Below are positions 45,905 to 58,023 of a stretch of DNA of 64,000 nucleotides, piece by piece (the stretch's first letter is position 1; each line of letters starts with the position of its first letter). The notes beneath the pieces were generated by a model. It was given only the letters and a program-made list of their open reading frames with translations. It was not told the origin of the DNA and did no database searches. The stretch is from Fratercula arctica (Eukaryota > Chordata > Aves > Charadriiformes > Alcidae): contig CANTUZ010000025.1 of assembly GCA_947846985.1 (NCBI GenBank), positions 9,670,100 to 9,734,099 of the forward strand, in the 5' to 3' direction. Position numbers and translations under genes: made by a program.

Positions 45905-46618
45905 TGTGGCGGTGTGCTCTTCCCCTTTCCCCCTCCCCCGGCTCCTGCTCAAGCCATGGCCATCAGCAGGAGTTGTTACGAGTTGCACTTGAACTGTGGG
46001 GGATGGCTGGCAACATAATCAAAACACTGTCTGGAGTGGGAACCTAGGTATCTTGTTCCCATGCGAATATGACTATAGGTCAATTATCTTACTCTATAAA
46101 TAGTGGACAGCCCAAGAGCCCTTTGAGCTCTCCTGCACGGCAGTGGGCTGCACACCAGGATCTCCCCTTGAGTGGGGACGCTCGCTTAAGGTTCTACTCC
46201 TCGAGGTTGAGAGATTCCTTGCCGCAACAGATTCTTGGTAAGTGACTAATAGCATGCTAAACTTTGAAATCTTAGCTAAGTGATATAAAGGATTGATTGC
46301 GCATATATAATCCTTTAGACATAAACCATTGACCAAGTCTGGGACTAGGATTGGATCCAGCCGCACCTAGGCTCCTCTCTGAGAAGGAGTTTAGAAAGCA
46401 AGGGGGTCCTTTCTGAACCTCGTGACTCAACAGAAGGGTCTCCCTGACAGCTTGTCTGACCCTGTCCTCTGTGCAGTAAATAACCAAGTGTACCCTGGCA
46501 TCGAATCTCGTAAAACACTGTCGCATTCACTACTAACTTTGTTAAATCACTGTTTTATGTTAATAAATATTTCACTACTTCTCTCTTACAAGTGAATTTA
46601 ATCACTCCGCCCGCGACA
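45905..46618 (+). mobile_element. Solo LTR, 714 bp, left arm
   Basis: TGTGGCGGTGTGC...CCCGCGACA with the exact duplication aggtg (45900-45904 and 46619-46623). A TATA-like CTATAAATAG lies near 46094 and an AATAAATAT near 46562. It shares the phrase CCCTTTGAGCTCT with the LTR at 39619-40676, so the two are related subfamilies. Confidence 0.88.
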
Positions 46619-46956
46619 AGGTGCTGTTGAATGCAATGCCTTGTCTGTGGCAGTCTGTGTGACTGGCTGCGTCAGTGTCCTCTGTGTGTGTGAGTGTGTG
46701 TCTCTGGAATGGGTGTTCAGCTTCACTATTGGTTGAACCTGCAAACAGAAGTGGCAGTCGCGTTCCTGAGCCCAGGCTGGAGACCCCAGGCACACCAAGC
46801 TGGGCTCCAGCAGCCAGATAGGAGGAAGTCCTGAGCTCGGAGCTGCTGGAAGCAGCGTCCACTCTTAACATCTCATAACAATTGTAGCTTCTGAGGAAGC
46901 TCAGTAGATGTGGACACTCAAAGTCTATCTCTTAAAGAGCTCTTGTGGGTACTCAA

Positions 46957-48225
46957 AGGTGCTTTCTGTACATCTTGATGCAACCTAGTAAATGTCTCCT
47001 GGTCAAATTTTTGCAGAATGAGCTAATGCTAGGAGTGCATTTATATGGAAATACTGAAGTTCAGGGCTGCCGTGTCTGTGTACTATTTTGCAAGTAACTG
47101 CACTCTCTCTCGAGTTTAAGGATGGACAGCGTGGAAGCTATATTTCTTATTCCTACCAGCGAGCAAGAAGGGTAGTGAGTAGGTGGTAGGGCATACCATG
47201 ACTTATTGTCCAGTTCACAGTATGTAATTTTTTAGAGTATGTTTTTTAGTAATCATTTTGAGATGAGATGTATGGAAGAGACCTGATAAATTCAGTGTCT
47301 CAATTGAACTGCATCTGCTTTGCACGTTGTGAGATTTCTAAAGGAAATTTGGTATACAACGAATACCAGATCCTACATGAGGGATTGGTGTTCATGCTGG
47401 TAGAAACCACTAGCATGACAAATTGACCTAAACTTGACTTTACTGAAATTCCTCTCTGGCAATTTCTAGGAATTGTGAGTCAGGACTTAATGCATTAGCC
47501 AGTATATAAAGACAAAACAAAAGATTGTCCCTGCCTCAAAAAGCTCGCAGTCAAAGACGTCAGAATTACAGCCAGATGGGGTTCCTCAGTTGCCTAAGTG
47601 TTCTGATGTGTTTTGTGGACAAGCAGACTTAAATGGGGACCTGAAGGAGAAGACCAATGCAGCTTTAGCTGTTTATGAAGTTTTTTCTCCTAAATATGAG
47701 GAATAGGGAGGGGGGAGCACAGGCATGCTTGCTCAGAAAAAGAGAGATGAAAGACAACAGAAAAGACCAAAAGTCAAATTCTCATTATGAAATGATAGAT
47801 GAGAAACTGTGAAGAGATTTGAAAGGAAGAGGACAACATGTTGTGTTCAATAAAGACAAGCTAGTGGAAGGATGCCAAAGTATAATGATAAACTAGGTTA
47901 ATTTTTTTGCAGCTGGAAAGATATTTGTGGCATTTGTTAGTTAGAAACAAGGGTATTACAGTTACAAAGGCATGATATGATTACGGCCATGATTAGTCTC
48001 AGTTCTGTGGATGCATTAGAAAAGGCTATGTCTTAGAGGTGTTGTGTAAAGAGAATCTAAAGATTCAGACTTAGTCTGACATTCTGATTCTCTCCCCCAT
48101 CCAGCAGGGGCCGGTAAGCAAGCAATTGGGTGGATGCTTAGTTGCTGGCCAAGGTCAACCAACCACAGAAGGTAAACCATTCAGATTAGCTGTTCTGTTT
48201 TTTTAAAAAATAGTTGTAATAGTTG
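46957..48225. other. Spacer of the large inverted repeat (1269 bp)
   Basis: Unique sequence between the arms, no coding frame recognised. It contains a 3' LTR fragment (48083-48167) of the family at 18591-19191. Confidence 0.9.
48083..48167 (+). mobile_element. LTR 3'-end fragment in the spacer
   Basis: GATTCTCTCCCCCATCCAG...GCTTAGTTGCTGG...CAACCACA parallels the last about 85 bp of the LTR ending at 19191. Confidence 0.65.
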
Positions 48226-48563
48226 TTGAGTACCCACAAGAGCTCTTTAAGAGAGAGACTTTGAGTGTCCACATCTACTGAGCTTCCTCAGAAGCTACAA
48301 TTGTTATGAGATGTTAAGAGTGGACGCTGCTTCCAGCAGCTCCGAGCTCAGGACTTCCTCCTATCTGGCTGCTGGAGCCCAGCTTGGTGTGCCTGGGGTC
48401 TCCAGCCTGGGCTCAGGAACGCGACTGCCACTTCTGTTTGCAGGTTCAACCAATAGTGAAGCTGAACACCCATTCCAGAGACACACACTCACACACACAG
48501 AGGACACTGACGCAGCCAGTCACACAGACTGCCACAGACAAGGCATTGCATTCAACAGCACCT

Positions 48564-49277
48564 TGTCGCGGGCGGAGTGATTAAATTCACTTGTAAGAGA
48601 GAAGTAGTGAAATATTTATTAACATAAAACAGTGATTTAACAAAGTTAGTAGTGAATGCGACAGTGTTTTACGAGATTCGATGCCAGGGTACACTTGGTT
48701 ATTTACTGCACAGAGGACAGGGTCAGACAAGCTGTCAGGGAGACCCTTCTGTTGAGTCACGAGGTTCAGAAAGGACCCCCTTGCTTTCTAAACTCCTTCT
48801 CAGAGAGGAGCCTAGGTGCGGCTGGATCCAATCCTAGTCCCAGACTTGGTCAATGGTTTATGTCTAAAGGATTATATATGCGCAATCAATCCTTTATATC
48901 ACTTAGCTAAGATTTCAAAGTTTAGCATGCTATTAGTCACTTACCAAGAATCTGTTGCGGCAAGGAATCTCTCAACCTCGAGGAGTAGAACCTTAAGCGA
49001 GCGTCCCCACTCAAGGGGAGATCCTGGTGTGCAGCCCACTGCCGTGCAGGAGAGCTCAAAGGGCTCTTGGGCTGTCCACTATTTATAGAGTAAGATAATT
49101 GACCTATAGTCATATTCGCATGGGAACAAGATACCTAGGTTCCCACTCCAGACAGTGTTTTGATTATGTTGCCAGCCATCCCCCACAGTTCAAGTGCAAC
49201 TCGTAACAACTCCTGCTGATGGCCATGGCTTGAGCAGGAGCCGGGGGAGGGGGAAAGGGGAAGAGCACACCGCCACA
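48564..49277 (-). mobile_element. Solo LTR, 714 bp, right arm
   Basis: Mirror of 45905-46618 with the same flanking duplication (cacct on this strand). Confidence 0.88.
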
Positions 49278-50060
49278 CACCTACATACAGGACTCACATA
49301 AAACATAAGTATAGACAGCCAAGTCCCCTCCTCCTCTTTGGCTGATGGTGACAGGAGGTCACTAGTGAAAGCACACAAATGTCACTCTCTAGATTCACAA
49401 GCACATGCACATTCGCGGATCCCTCGAGTACCAGTATGGCCCCCTCTGTCTGTCCAATACCACTGCCCAGATCCTGGGCCCTCTGACCTGCTTTACAGGT
49501 GTCCTACTTGCCAGCTAGTCCAGTTTGCTAGCAAACAGATGCAAATACCAGCACCGTCCCTCTGCCCTCCTGATGCACCTGCCCACAACCTCCCTGGGAA
49601 ACCTGCTCCACTGCTCTGTCACCCTCACAGTAATAAAGTCTTTCCTGATATTCACATAGAACCTCCTGTGTATCAGTTTGTGCCCAACGCCTCTTGTCCT
49701 GTCACTGGGCACCACTGAAAAGAACCTGGCTCCTTCTTCTTTGCGCTCTCCCTTCAGATATTTCTATAAGTTGATGAGATCCCCCTTGAGCCATCTCTTC
49801 TCTAGGCTAAACAGTCACAGCTCTCTTCGCCTTTCCTTGTATAACAGATGCTCCTCCCGTCCCTTAATCATCTTAGTGGCCCTTCACTGGACTCTCTCCA
49901 GTATGTCCATGTCTCTCTTGTACTGAAGAGCCCAGAACCGGACACAGGAGTCCAGGTGTGGCCTCACCAGTGCCCAGTAGAGGGGAAGGATCACCTCCCT
50001 CAACCTTCTGGCAATACTTTGCCTAATGCAGCCCAAGATAACATTAGCTGCCTTTGCCGC

Positions 50061-52213
50061 TGTCATGGTTTAGCCTCAGACAGCAACAAAGAACCACATG
50101 GACACTCTCTCAAACTCCTCCCCCCCCCCGGGAAGAATCAGAAGAAAAAGGCAAAACTCAGGGGTTGAGACAAAGGCAGTTTAACAGAACAGTAAAGGGA
50201 ACAAGAAAACAACAACCAGCACCGTCCCTCTGCCCTCCTGATGCACCTGCCCGGACCCAGGGCCACCTACTTGCCAGCTAGTTTAGTTTGAAGTTTGCTA
50301 GTGAATGACACGTGCACACCCCTGTATTGGGGATTTGGCCGGGATGGAGTTAACTTTCCCCATAGCAGCCCTCATAGTGCTGTGCTTTGTACTGGTAGCT
50401 AGAAAGGTGTTGATAACACACCAGTGTTTTGGCTACTGCTGAGCAGTGCTCCCACAACATCAAGGCTGCCTCTCCAAACTCCCCCTCCAAAGGCCAAGAG
50501 GTTGGGAGGGGACATAGCCAAGACAGCTGACGCAAACTGACCAAAGAGATATTCCATACCATATGACATTGTGCTCAGCAATAAAAGCTAAGAGAAAGGA
50601 GGAGGGGAAGGGGTCATTCGTTATGAAGGCGTTTGTCTTCCGAAGCAATCGCTACGTGTGCTGAGGCCCTACTTCCCAGGAAGTGGCTGGATATTGCCTG
50701 CTGATGGGAAGTAGAGAATAAATCTTTTTGTTTTGCTTTGCTTCCGCACACAGCTGGTCAGTTTTTAAGAACCACCTTTTAAAAGCACAGGAGCAGGCAA
50801 TCCCATGGTGTCACAAGTCAAGCAAGCAGGGCAGAAGACCAGCTTGACTTAACAGGGAACTCCTCTTAGAACTCAGGAGGAAAAGAATTGTATGATCTCT
50901 GAAAGCAAGGTCAGGCTTTGCAGGAAGATTAGAGAGCCATGCCTCGCATATGCAGGGAGAAAACATGAAAGGCCAAAGCTGAACTAGAGTTGAAACTGGC
51001 CGGTGTTGTGTCAGGCAACAAGAAAGGCTTTTTAAAGTATGTTAATAGCAAGAAGAGGTCCAAGGAAAACATTGTACTTGATGAAGATGGTCACCTGACA
51101 AATACGGATGAAGAAAAAGCAGAGGCATTCAAAGCTTTTTTTGTCTCAGTCTTTAATAATACTGATAGACCTTGGGCTGCCGAGTCCTCTGAGTTGGAGG
51201 ACCCCCAACTGTGGGAAAAGTGACTTTCCGTTTGTGGACACTGAAATTATAAGGGACCAGCTGTATCAGATGAATGTTCACAAGTCCATGGGGCCTGATG
51301 GGATTCATCCCAGACTACTGAAGGAGCTAGCAGATGTTACGGCAGGACTCCCCTCAATCATCTACTAAAGGTCTTGGGAGTCTGGGGAGTTCCCCACTGA
51401 CTGGAAGCTAGCCAACGTTATTCCGCTTTACAAGAAGGGCATGAGGGAAGACCTAGGAAACTACAGACCTGTTAGTCTAACCTCAGTACCTGTAAAAATT
51501 ATGGAGATCATACTGGGTGCTATTGAAAGGCATATAAAGAACAATGCAATCATCAGACACAGTCAACATGGGTTCATGAAGGGAAAGTCCTGCATAACTA
51601 ATTTAACATCCTTCTACGATAAGGTCACCCACCTAGTGGATGAAGGGCAGATGTAGTTTTTCTGGATTTTAGTAAGACTTTTGATACTGACCCTCACAGC
51701 ATCCTTCTGGACAAGTTTTCCAACTGTGAGATGAGCGGGTACGTGGTGCGCTGGGTGAAGAACTGGCTGAATGGCAGGGCTCAAAGGGTTATAGTAAAGC
51801 CTTTGACACCGTTTCCCACAGCATTCTCCTGGAGAAACTGGCTGCTCATGGCTTGGATGGGAGTACACTTCGCTGGGTAAAAACCTAGCTGGATGTCCGG
51901 GTTGTGGTGAATGGAGTTAAATCCAGTTGGCGGCTGGTCACAAGTGGTGTTCCCCAGGGCTCAGTACAGAACAGCAAAGGGAACAAGAAAACAACAACAA
52001 TAACAAGGATAGAGGAATATACAAACACGATTACGGAACCACCGCTCGCCGACTGGACCCGGGACGCCCCAGCCCGCTCCCAAGGGGTGACTTCCTGCCC
52101 CCTCCCCTGGCAGCTCCTGGCTACAGACTGGACATGGCTCACATGGGATGGAATACCTGTGTCCCTGCCACAGCCTGGGGAGAATTAACCCTATCCCCAC
52201 CGGAACCAGGACA
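50061..52213 (-). mobile_element. Interrupted ERVL-type LTR, right arm
   Basis: Mirror of 42970-45121; halves at 50061-50216 and 51962-52213. The insert between is truncated LTR (about 50312-50757) plus plus-strand CR1 reverse transcriptase (about 50758-51961, frames at 50990-51223, 51108-51368 and 51441-51656). Confidence 0.75.
50758..51961 (+). mobile_element. CR1 reverse transcriptase fragment, right arm
   Basis: Mirror of 43222-44424, read here on the plus strand from the linker (KLAGVVSGNKKG) to SGVPQGSV. Confidence 0.85.
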
Positions 52214-52856
52214 GCCACGAGGGCACATCGCTGGCTCATGTTCAACCTGGTGCCCACCGGAACCCCCAGGTCCTTTTCTGAAAATTGTCAACAATAAGGC
52301 CCTTTTTAGTAGGTCCGGTAGCAATAGGACAAGGAGTAATAGTTCTAAACTAAAAGAAGGTAGATTCAGACTAGATACAAGGTAAGACACTAGATACAAC
52401 AAAGAAAACCCCAAAACAAGCAAGAGAAGCTAGGCAGGCAGCAATAATAAGAAACATACTTAAGGTTACAATTCTACAGGTTGAGATATTATTGCCAAAA
52501 GCAAACAAAAAAGAATCCAAGGTAAGATTCGTTACCTTAAGTGATAAGCATAAAATATGGGGATAAATTTCATCTTGAGCAATGTTATTATTTCAATATT
52601 ACTAACTTATAGAGTATATGATAGACAGGAGGGGAAAAAAATCACCTTCCACGATAAAACACTGATGAATGATTTTGGTCACATTTATACATCCAACTGA
52701 CTTTGGTTACTTTAATTATGGCTGTGTACCTCAAGGCAAAGCTTAGACTACTGCCTAATTAAAGGCAGTTGCTTCTTTATATTAATGGTTCTGTTCCGAA
52801 CTGTTACCTAACCTAAACCTGTGTTTTAGCCCCTGTTGAAACTGTTTATATAACAG

Positions 52857-52957
52857 CTGTCTATATATACTAATCCAGAGAAGTTGACTCAAGTCTACTA
52901 TGCACTGGAAGTTACCATAAAGATAGTAGAGTTCTATGAGCAGCATGTCTGATATGA
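52857..52957 (+). pseudogene. M1 aminopeptidase (ERAP-like) pseudo-exon A, right arm
   Basis: After an acceptor-like TATAACAG the frame reads LSIYTNPEKLTQVYYALEVT and IKIVEFYEQHV, then TGA at 52950-52952; a donor-like GTAAAG follows at about 52958. In ERAP/LNPEP-type enzymes this is the strand-and-helix segment directly before the GAMEN-containing exon, and the next exon here is exactly that one. The end of the exon appears to have lost about 17 bp. Family assignment is from the order and spacing of four adjacent exons; which paralogue it derives from is not settled. Confidence 0.78.
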
Positions 52958-53767
52958 AGTAAAGGAAGTTGTGGGAGATGGAGTATGTTGAAACCATTAT
53001 TGGTATTTGTTATTTATATAGTATATAAGAATAAATTTGCTAAAATAATTTATTCTTTCTTAAAATGAGACAAAACAGAGAAGAAAGATGGAGGAAGTGA
53101 TGAAGTAAAATATATAATTTATATCCTCATACTCCCACTATTGTTTTTTAAAAGGGTTTTTTCAGAGGGTCTTGCTAGTGTGTGGTCAGTGACTAGAAGT
53201 GGGACAGAGAGCAAACGATATCCTTAAGGAATAAGTTATCATGGGGATTATTTAAAAAATTGCCAATCAAGATCTTTGACAGGTTGGTGAATCCATTAAG
53301 AATTTAACAAATACAAGTAGTTAGAAAGAGGTTGGAGATAGCCTGCTTTGGGATCTGTTAGTTTCTCTGAGAAACAGCTGCTTCTTTTGGCACAACTCTT
53401 ACTTGTTTGTAATCACAGAGATACTGCACAATAGAGGAAGATACTTTTGATCATTTTTGATGGAAAGTACACTATAAAGAGTTAATTCCTCCTGTTAAAA
53501 ACAGTTCCTTTTGATTACTGAAAATTATTAGAGTGACTTGATGCTTGATGTTTGTCTCATAGAAATGATCTCTATAGGTGATTGTTTTACTCATTGCCTA
53601 ACCACCGTGGACCCGGTCCAGCTCCATTCCTGTTATAAGACTCCTGTTGATTTCAAGAGGCACTGAATCAGACCATTAGTGGGGATATTTTTATTCAGTT
53701 GTTTACTAGAACTAAGCAATGATGCTGGATTCCTACACATGAAAGTAACTAACTCTGTTTTTTTCAG

Positions 53768-53919
53768 ATCTTGTTGCTGTCCTCGACTTTCAGTCAGGAG
53801 CTATGGAAAACTGGGGCCTGGCTACCTACAGAGACACTTCTCTGCTTTATGATTCAAAAACATCTTCAACTTCTAAGAAACTTTGGGTGACCATGGGGGG
53901 ACATGAACTGTCTCATCGG
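53768..53919 (+). pseudogene. M1 aminopeptidase (ERAP-like) pseudo-exon B: GAMEN and HExxH
   Basis: A 152-bp exon with intact acceptor (TTTTTTCAG) and donor (GTAGTC). Frame: [50 protein letters not shown], with no stop. GAMEN binds the substrate N-terminus and HExxH supplies two zinc ligands and the general base in M1 aminopeptidases such as ERAP1, which trims peptides for MHC class I in the endoplasmic reticulum. Relative to the family one codon is missing just before HELSH, where two glycines occur, and the residue after the motif is R rather than the usual Q. These changes, and the broken neighbours, mark it as non-functional. Confidence 0.88.
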
Positions 53920-54506
53920 GTAGTCCAGTCTTGATCATTTATCATACATGTTCATCAAGACGTGGCATTATATATATTATTGATAACAAAACCACTGTCT
54001 CTATTTTGAAGATTAATCTCTGCATCTGTTGACTCATTGGATAGTTATATAACTACAGATCATCTTTCCTCCCTGAATGATAATGTACAGCAAGGTAGTG
54101 AATCCAGTCTTTTCCTATATTAGCTCAGCAGTGCTCCTAGGGACCACAGCTTAAACTCTGCCTTCTGTCACAATAGTAAACAGAAAGAATTGCATATCCA
54201 TATAGAATTTATCACTTATGAGTAGTTACTGTTCAGGTAAAGCTAACTATAAATCAGGAACTTAATGCTACAGTTCAAGTTTGACAGCTTGTGACAACTT
54301 ATTAAAAATCATACTGAAGCTAAGAAAAGTTTTCAGTTCATTCATAAATTAGCATTATTTTAAGTTTGCAATTAGTCTAGTTGTGAAATATAGCTATTAG
54401 CTATCTTATATAATAACTTGCTATAGTTACTAGCTATACTGAAATAGCTAATGAAGATATTATTTGCATACAGAACTATAAATTAATCTAAAAATACATA
54501 TCTATC

Positions 54507-55563
54507 TGTCACGGGAGAAAATATTTGACATGGTTATGATTTAGCAGGTATTCAAAATTTATTAATAATGTAAGGTAGATTGAGAGGTTGAATTTTAGCA
54601 GCACGTAATCATTAACCGGTTTAGGGGTTTACAAAGTGAGTAAACAAAATAATTGAACAGTGACTTAGTTACAGATTCGAAGATGGCAAGATTCACACTA
54701 ACTTACTAGAAGGTATCCCGAATCAATACATATACGCATGAGTAGAGGTACAAATCACAGATTAATACTTATATATATATCTCTCTAAGCAATGCATATA
54801 AGTGCACGTGTGCACACACACGTACAGGTCTCTGATCAGGAGTTTCTTAATAGCGGGCAATGCTAGCGAGCCAAAAGGTGCCGCTTTTAGGTCCTACATG
54901 TTAACGGATGGACAGAAGAGCATCCACATCCATAAAGCTAATGTATATCCCACAACACATAGGTGGAGAGGTGGACAAGAGAGAGAGAGGCTTGCCTAGA
55001 GTTAAAATTTCCCTTTCTCAGATTTAGGGTAAATACTCACAATGCGTTGGCATTCCTCAATGGGCAATAGTTGAGGCTTGAGAAGGGTCTTCTCCTGCCC
55101 TGGCCTCGAGGTGTCAGCCTGAGAGGTATCTCAACTCAGGGGAGTTACTGGACACAGCCCGCTGCGATCCAGAAGAGCTCAAAGGGTCTTTACTAGAATT
55201 GCTACTTATAGGATCCGAGACAATTGACTTTCGGCAGGTACTTTTCCACTCCGGCCCAACTTGGACGATAGTTATGTGACCCCAGAGCTTGCTAGATCTT
55301 GGGGTCCTGGTATCCCCCCCTCTGTGGCCACGATCCAGATGGTGTCAGGAGTGATCAAATTACAGTTATTATCTTCAAGCGGTAGGAGCCACGGGGACTA
55401 GGCACACTATTGTGTTCTTGGTCTGTTGCTCTCTACCTTTTCTTTCTTTCATGTTAGACCATTATGTTACCTTCTGGTCCATTGTGTTGTTCTGCGGCCC
55501 AGGTTGGGAGGGAGATCACGCCAAGTACCAAGTGGCCTGGGGGGGGGGGGTTGCACCACCACA
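54507..55563 (-). mobile_element. Solo LTR, right arm
   Basis: Mirror of 39619-40676, one base shorter (in the G/C homopolymer), with duplication ctatc on this strand (55564-55568). It lies in the intron between pseudo-exons B and C. Confidence 0.88.
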
Positions 55564-56260
55564 CTATCTTACTAGCTACTTCTCAAAAATAGTCCCAGCA
55601 ATAGAGCCCTAAACTTTTGGTAAAACCCTATTAGTCTACCATTAATCCTAAAAGCACCCTTTAGAGTGGTGAGTTAAAAGGTGTAGGTTTGCCAGCCCTA
55701 GTAATGCAGCCTAGCAGGCATTAACCTTGAGCGCTTTTCCATTCAGGTACAGGGTTGGGCTCACTATAGCAGACTGAGCTAAAATTTTGGGGTTTGCCCT
55801 TTTTGAATCTGGGTTTTGTGAAAACAGAATCAACTTGAGTCTTTTTATGCTTTCCAGCACAAGTATTCCCTGCATCATACATTTCTATTTTTATAAATTT
55901 CAGGTAGTCTTCCTCTAGTGCTTTTCTGAATATTATATTGTACTCAAGATACTCTCCCAAGGAAGGAAAAAAAAAGAAATCAGTGCTAAGACTGATGTGG
56001 TAATATACTACATAGGAATGAGCTTTGAAATCATTTGTTGAAGGCTTCACCAGGCTTGTTTGACAGAGGAGAGATTTTCCACTCTTGATTGGATTTTGTC
56101 TTTCAAATATTGGCTGTCTGATGTATTTTTTTTTGTTGATTCTTTGGCAAAAACTCATTGTTCTTCATCCCTCTCTCCAGTCATTATACCTGCTAAGTTT
56201 ACTTCAAATTCTTTGTATATTCTTTAGCTGCTTCTGAATATGTATATTAATCTATTTTAG

Positions 56261-56377
56261 TGGTTTGGTAATATAGTCACTGTGGAATGGGGAATGATAT
56301 CTGGCTGAATGAGCAGTTTGCAAGATGCATGAAATTCTTATCTGTTGATGATGCTTATCCTCAGTTGCAAGCGGTTG
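56261..56377 (+). pseudogene. M1 aminopeptidase (ERAP-like) pseudo-exon C: third zinc ligand
   Basis: Acceptor-like TCTATTTTAG, then WFGNIVTVEW, a one-base loss at about 56290, and NDIWLNEQFARCMKFLSVDD, YPQLQAV, ending at a GTATGA donor. Counting from HELSH in exon B, the glutamate of LNEQFA sits 18 codons on, the M1 spacing HExxH-X18-E, if the lost base is allowed for. The frameshift would abolish the enzyme. Confidence 0.87.
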
Positions 56378-56470
56378 GTATGACAGATTTTTTTAATCTC
56401 TTGAATTTTTAAATTCAAGATGCTTTTCTTGAACTAAGTCTATAAATATTGCTTTTGAAATTTTCCCCAG

Positions 56471-56588
56471 AGTGATTATTTGTTAGATACCTGCTTTGCA
56501 GCAATGGGGAGAAGCTCTATGAACTCACCACATCCAATATCTTCAAGGGCAGATTAAGGAGATGTTTGATACTATTTCTTATGACAAT
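56471..56588 (+). pseudogene. M1 aminopeptidase (ERAP-like) pseudo-exon D
   Basis: After TTTTCCCCAG: DYLLDTCFAAMGRSSMNSPH, PISS, then a shift into QIKEMFDTISYDN and a GTGAGC donor. The DYxxxxCF...MNSxHPIS...QIxEMFDxxSY order matches the exon after the zinc-ligand exon in ERAP-type genes. About 14 bp appear lost in the middle, and an extra base at the exon start breaks phase with exon C. No further exon is recognisable before the provirus at 57392. Confidence 0.8.
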
Positions 56589-57391
56589 GTGAGCTTGTTT
56601 CATATATAAAGATTTAATTTTTCAGTTATTGGTCATTTGTTTGACTATGAGAAATGACAATGACACTGGCTTAGATAGAGACAATGTGAAAAGGAAATTT
56701 GTTATGGAAATAGTGTTTAAAAGTTAGGAATAAAATAAATTAAATCAAGGTGGGTTTTTTTTTCCCACTGGAGATGTTAAACATTCACAACTTACACTAT
56801 CCCACTGTCAGCCAGGACCATTCAGGATCACTGAAGGAAAATAAAAGAAGCTGGCGGGTATGGATTTTCCACCCCAAGATTCCTACTTATGCTAAAATAT
56901 TGTAGTTAAATCCTCTCGTACAATGGTCTAAATAACTAAAATTCATTAATTGCTTAATTTTTTTTATGTGTAATAGAAATAGAAAAAAAAACTCCTGTGA
57001 AGAGGAAGGGACTTCAAGTTTTGATTTCAGATATTCTAGAATATAATTTTCTTGTTTCAGACTCCTACATGCATTCATTTATCTTGTTACCCATAATGCT
57101 ATGATATGCACCACCAAATTATTCTTAATTGTTTTAATCTTTATGTTAAAGGAATTAAAAAAATAGCCAGTTGTAAAATAGGTGCTATACCTTATTGAGC
57201 TTACATAGCTATATAGCTGAAGTCTTTTCATGGTACCTTAATGAAGAACATTATTTTTTTACTAGTCTGATGCCATGTGTCTGTAAATATGAAGAAAATA
57301 GTTACCATAAAAATTCTTTTGAATTTTGATCTGTTGCTGCAGATAGAATAATGGCCATGCTTTCTTAAATTCAGTAAAGTTGGTTTATAGT

Positions 57392-57737
57392 TGCGACGAG
57401 CGAGGGAAGACAAGCAGCCGACTCAATGTGAGTGATAAAGCAAGCTTCAGTTTATTGCCCGAATACGCTTCATTATATAGCTACTGGTTACATCATCGCT
57501 TGAATATTGGCTAATTATAAAAGTCATCTGCTCACTGCGATTGGTTCTCTGTCCACACGACAGGGTTCAGCCTTAGTTCCCTATTCTTATCAGCTCCTTA
57601 TTCTTGCTTCTGCATTCTCATGGCTTGTTTACTTAGTACTTTCCCATCGCCGAGCTGTAACTTGCTTCTACGCTATTCTCATCTCACATAACTCCTCTAT
57701 TGTCCCATGACCTTGCTCCTCAAGCCATTCTGCAACA
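57392..57737 (-). mobile_element. LTR 3 (3'-most) of the tandem provirus
   Basis: Mirror of 37444-37789; carries A (T on this strand at 57545) at LTR position 193. Confidence 0.95.
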
Positions 57738-58023
57738 ATTCCCCCTTTTTTTTTCCCTTAGCATTTTGATGGAACATGCCATGTGATTCCCTGGCTTTGA
57801 TGAATTCACTCAGGGGGGCTGCCACTGTCACCAATCTGTCTGCTCGGGCGTTACCTTCTCCTAACCCTTGGTCCCACATGTGACTCCGAATGTGGATGAC
57901 ACAAAATGGAACAGTACGTTGCTTAGTCGCTGCCTGTAGCGCTCTCAGCAGCTCAAAGAGCCACCGATTAGACAGCTCTTTTATTCTTGCGTCCGCTCTG
58001 GCTCTGTCCTTCTCCCCTGACAT
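57697..58023 (-). pseudogene. pol: Pol stub, tandem copy 1
   Basis: Same RNase H end/integrase start frame as 37158-37484. Two substitutions (57911 and 57926) change alanine to valine and isoleucine to threonine upstream of the CVIHIRSH block. Confidence 0.8.

Larger units (their letters stand above)
33773..46956 (+). repeat. Left arm of a very large inverted repeat (at least 13.2 kb)
   Basis: Every base position x in 33773-46956 has its reverse complement at 95181-95183 minus x (inner part) or at 97773 minus x (outside the provirus), up to the last base of the window. Arm sequence matches almost perfectly; I saw few substitutions (for example in 46926-46930 and at 34506) and 1-base indels in G/C runs. 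The arm ends at 46956, where 'gtgggtactcaa' is the last shared word. Its outer end may lie further left, but the window stops on the other side. Confidence 0.95.
49517..52276 (-). mobile_element. CR1 3' fragment interrupted by LTR, right arm
   Basis: Mirror of 42907-45665: CR1 C-terminal codons at 50060-49517 and 52276-52214, separated by the LTR at 50061-52213 with target duplication gccgc/gccac. Confidence 0.8.

Noticed and set aside
48311..49088. Overlapping frames in the 714-bp solo LTR region and its mirror
   Set aside because: LTR sequence with exact target duplications explains the region; the frames have no domain.
53768..56588. A functional aminopeptidase gene
   Set aside because: Stop in exon A, one-base loss in exon C, frameshifting deletion in exon D, and no further exons found.
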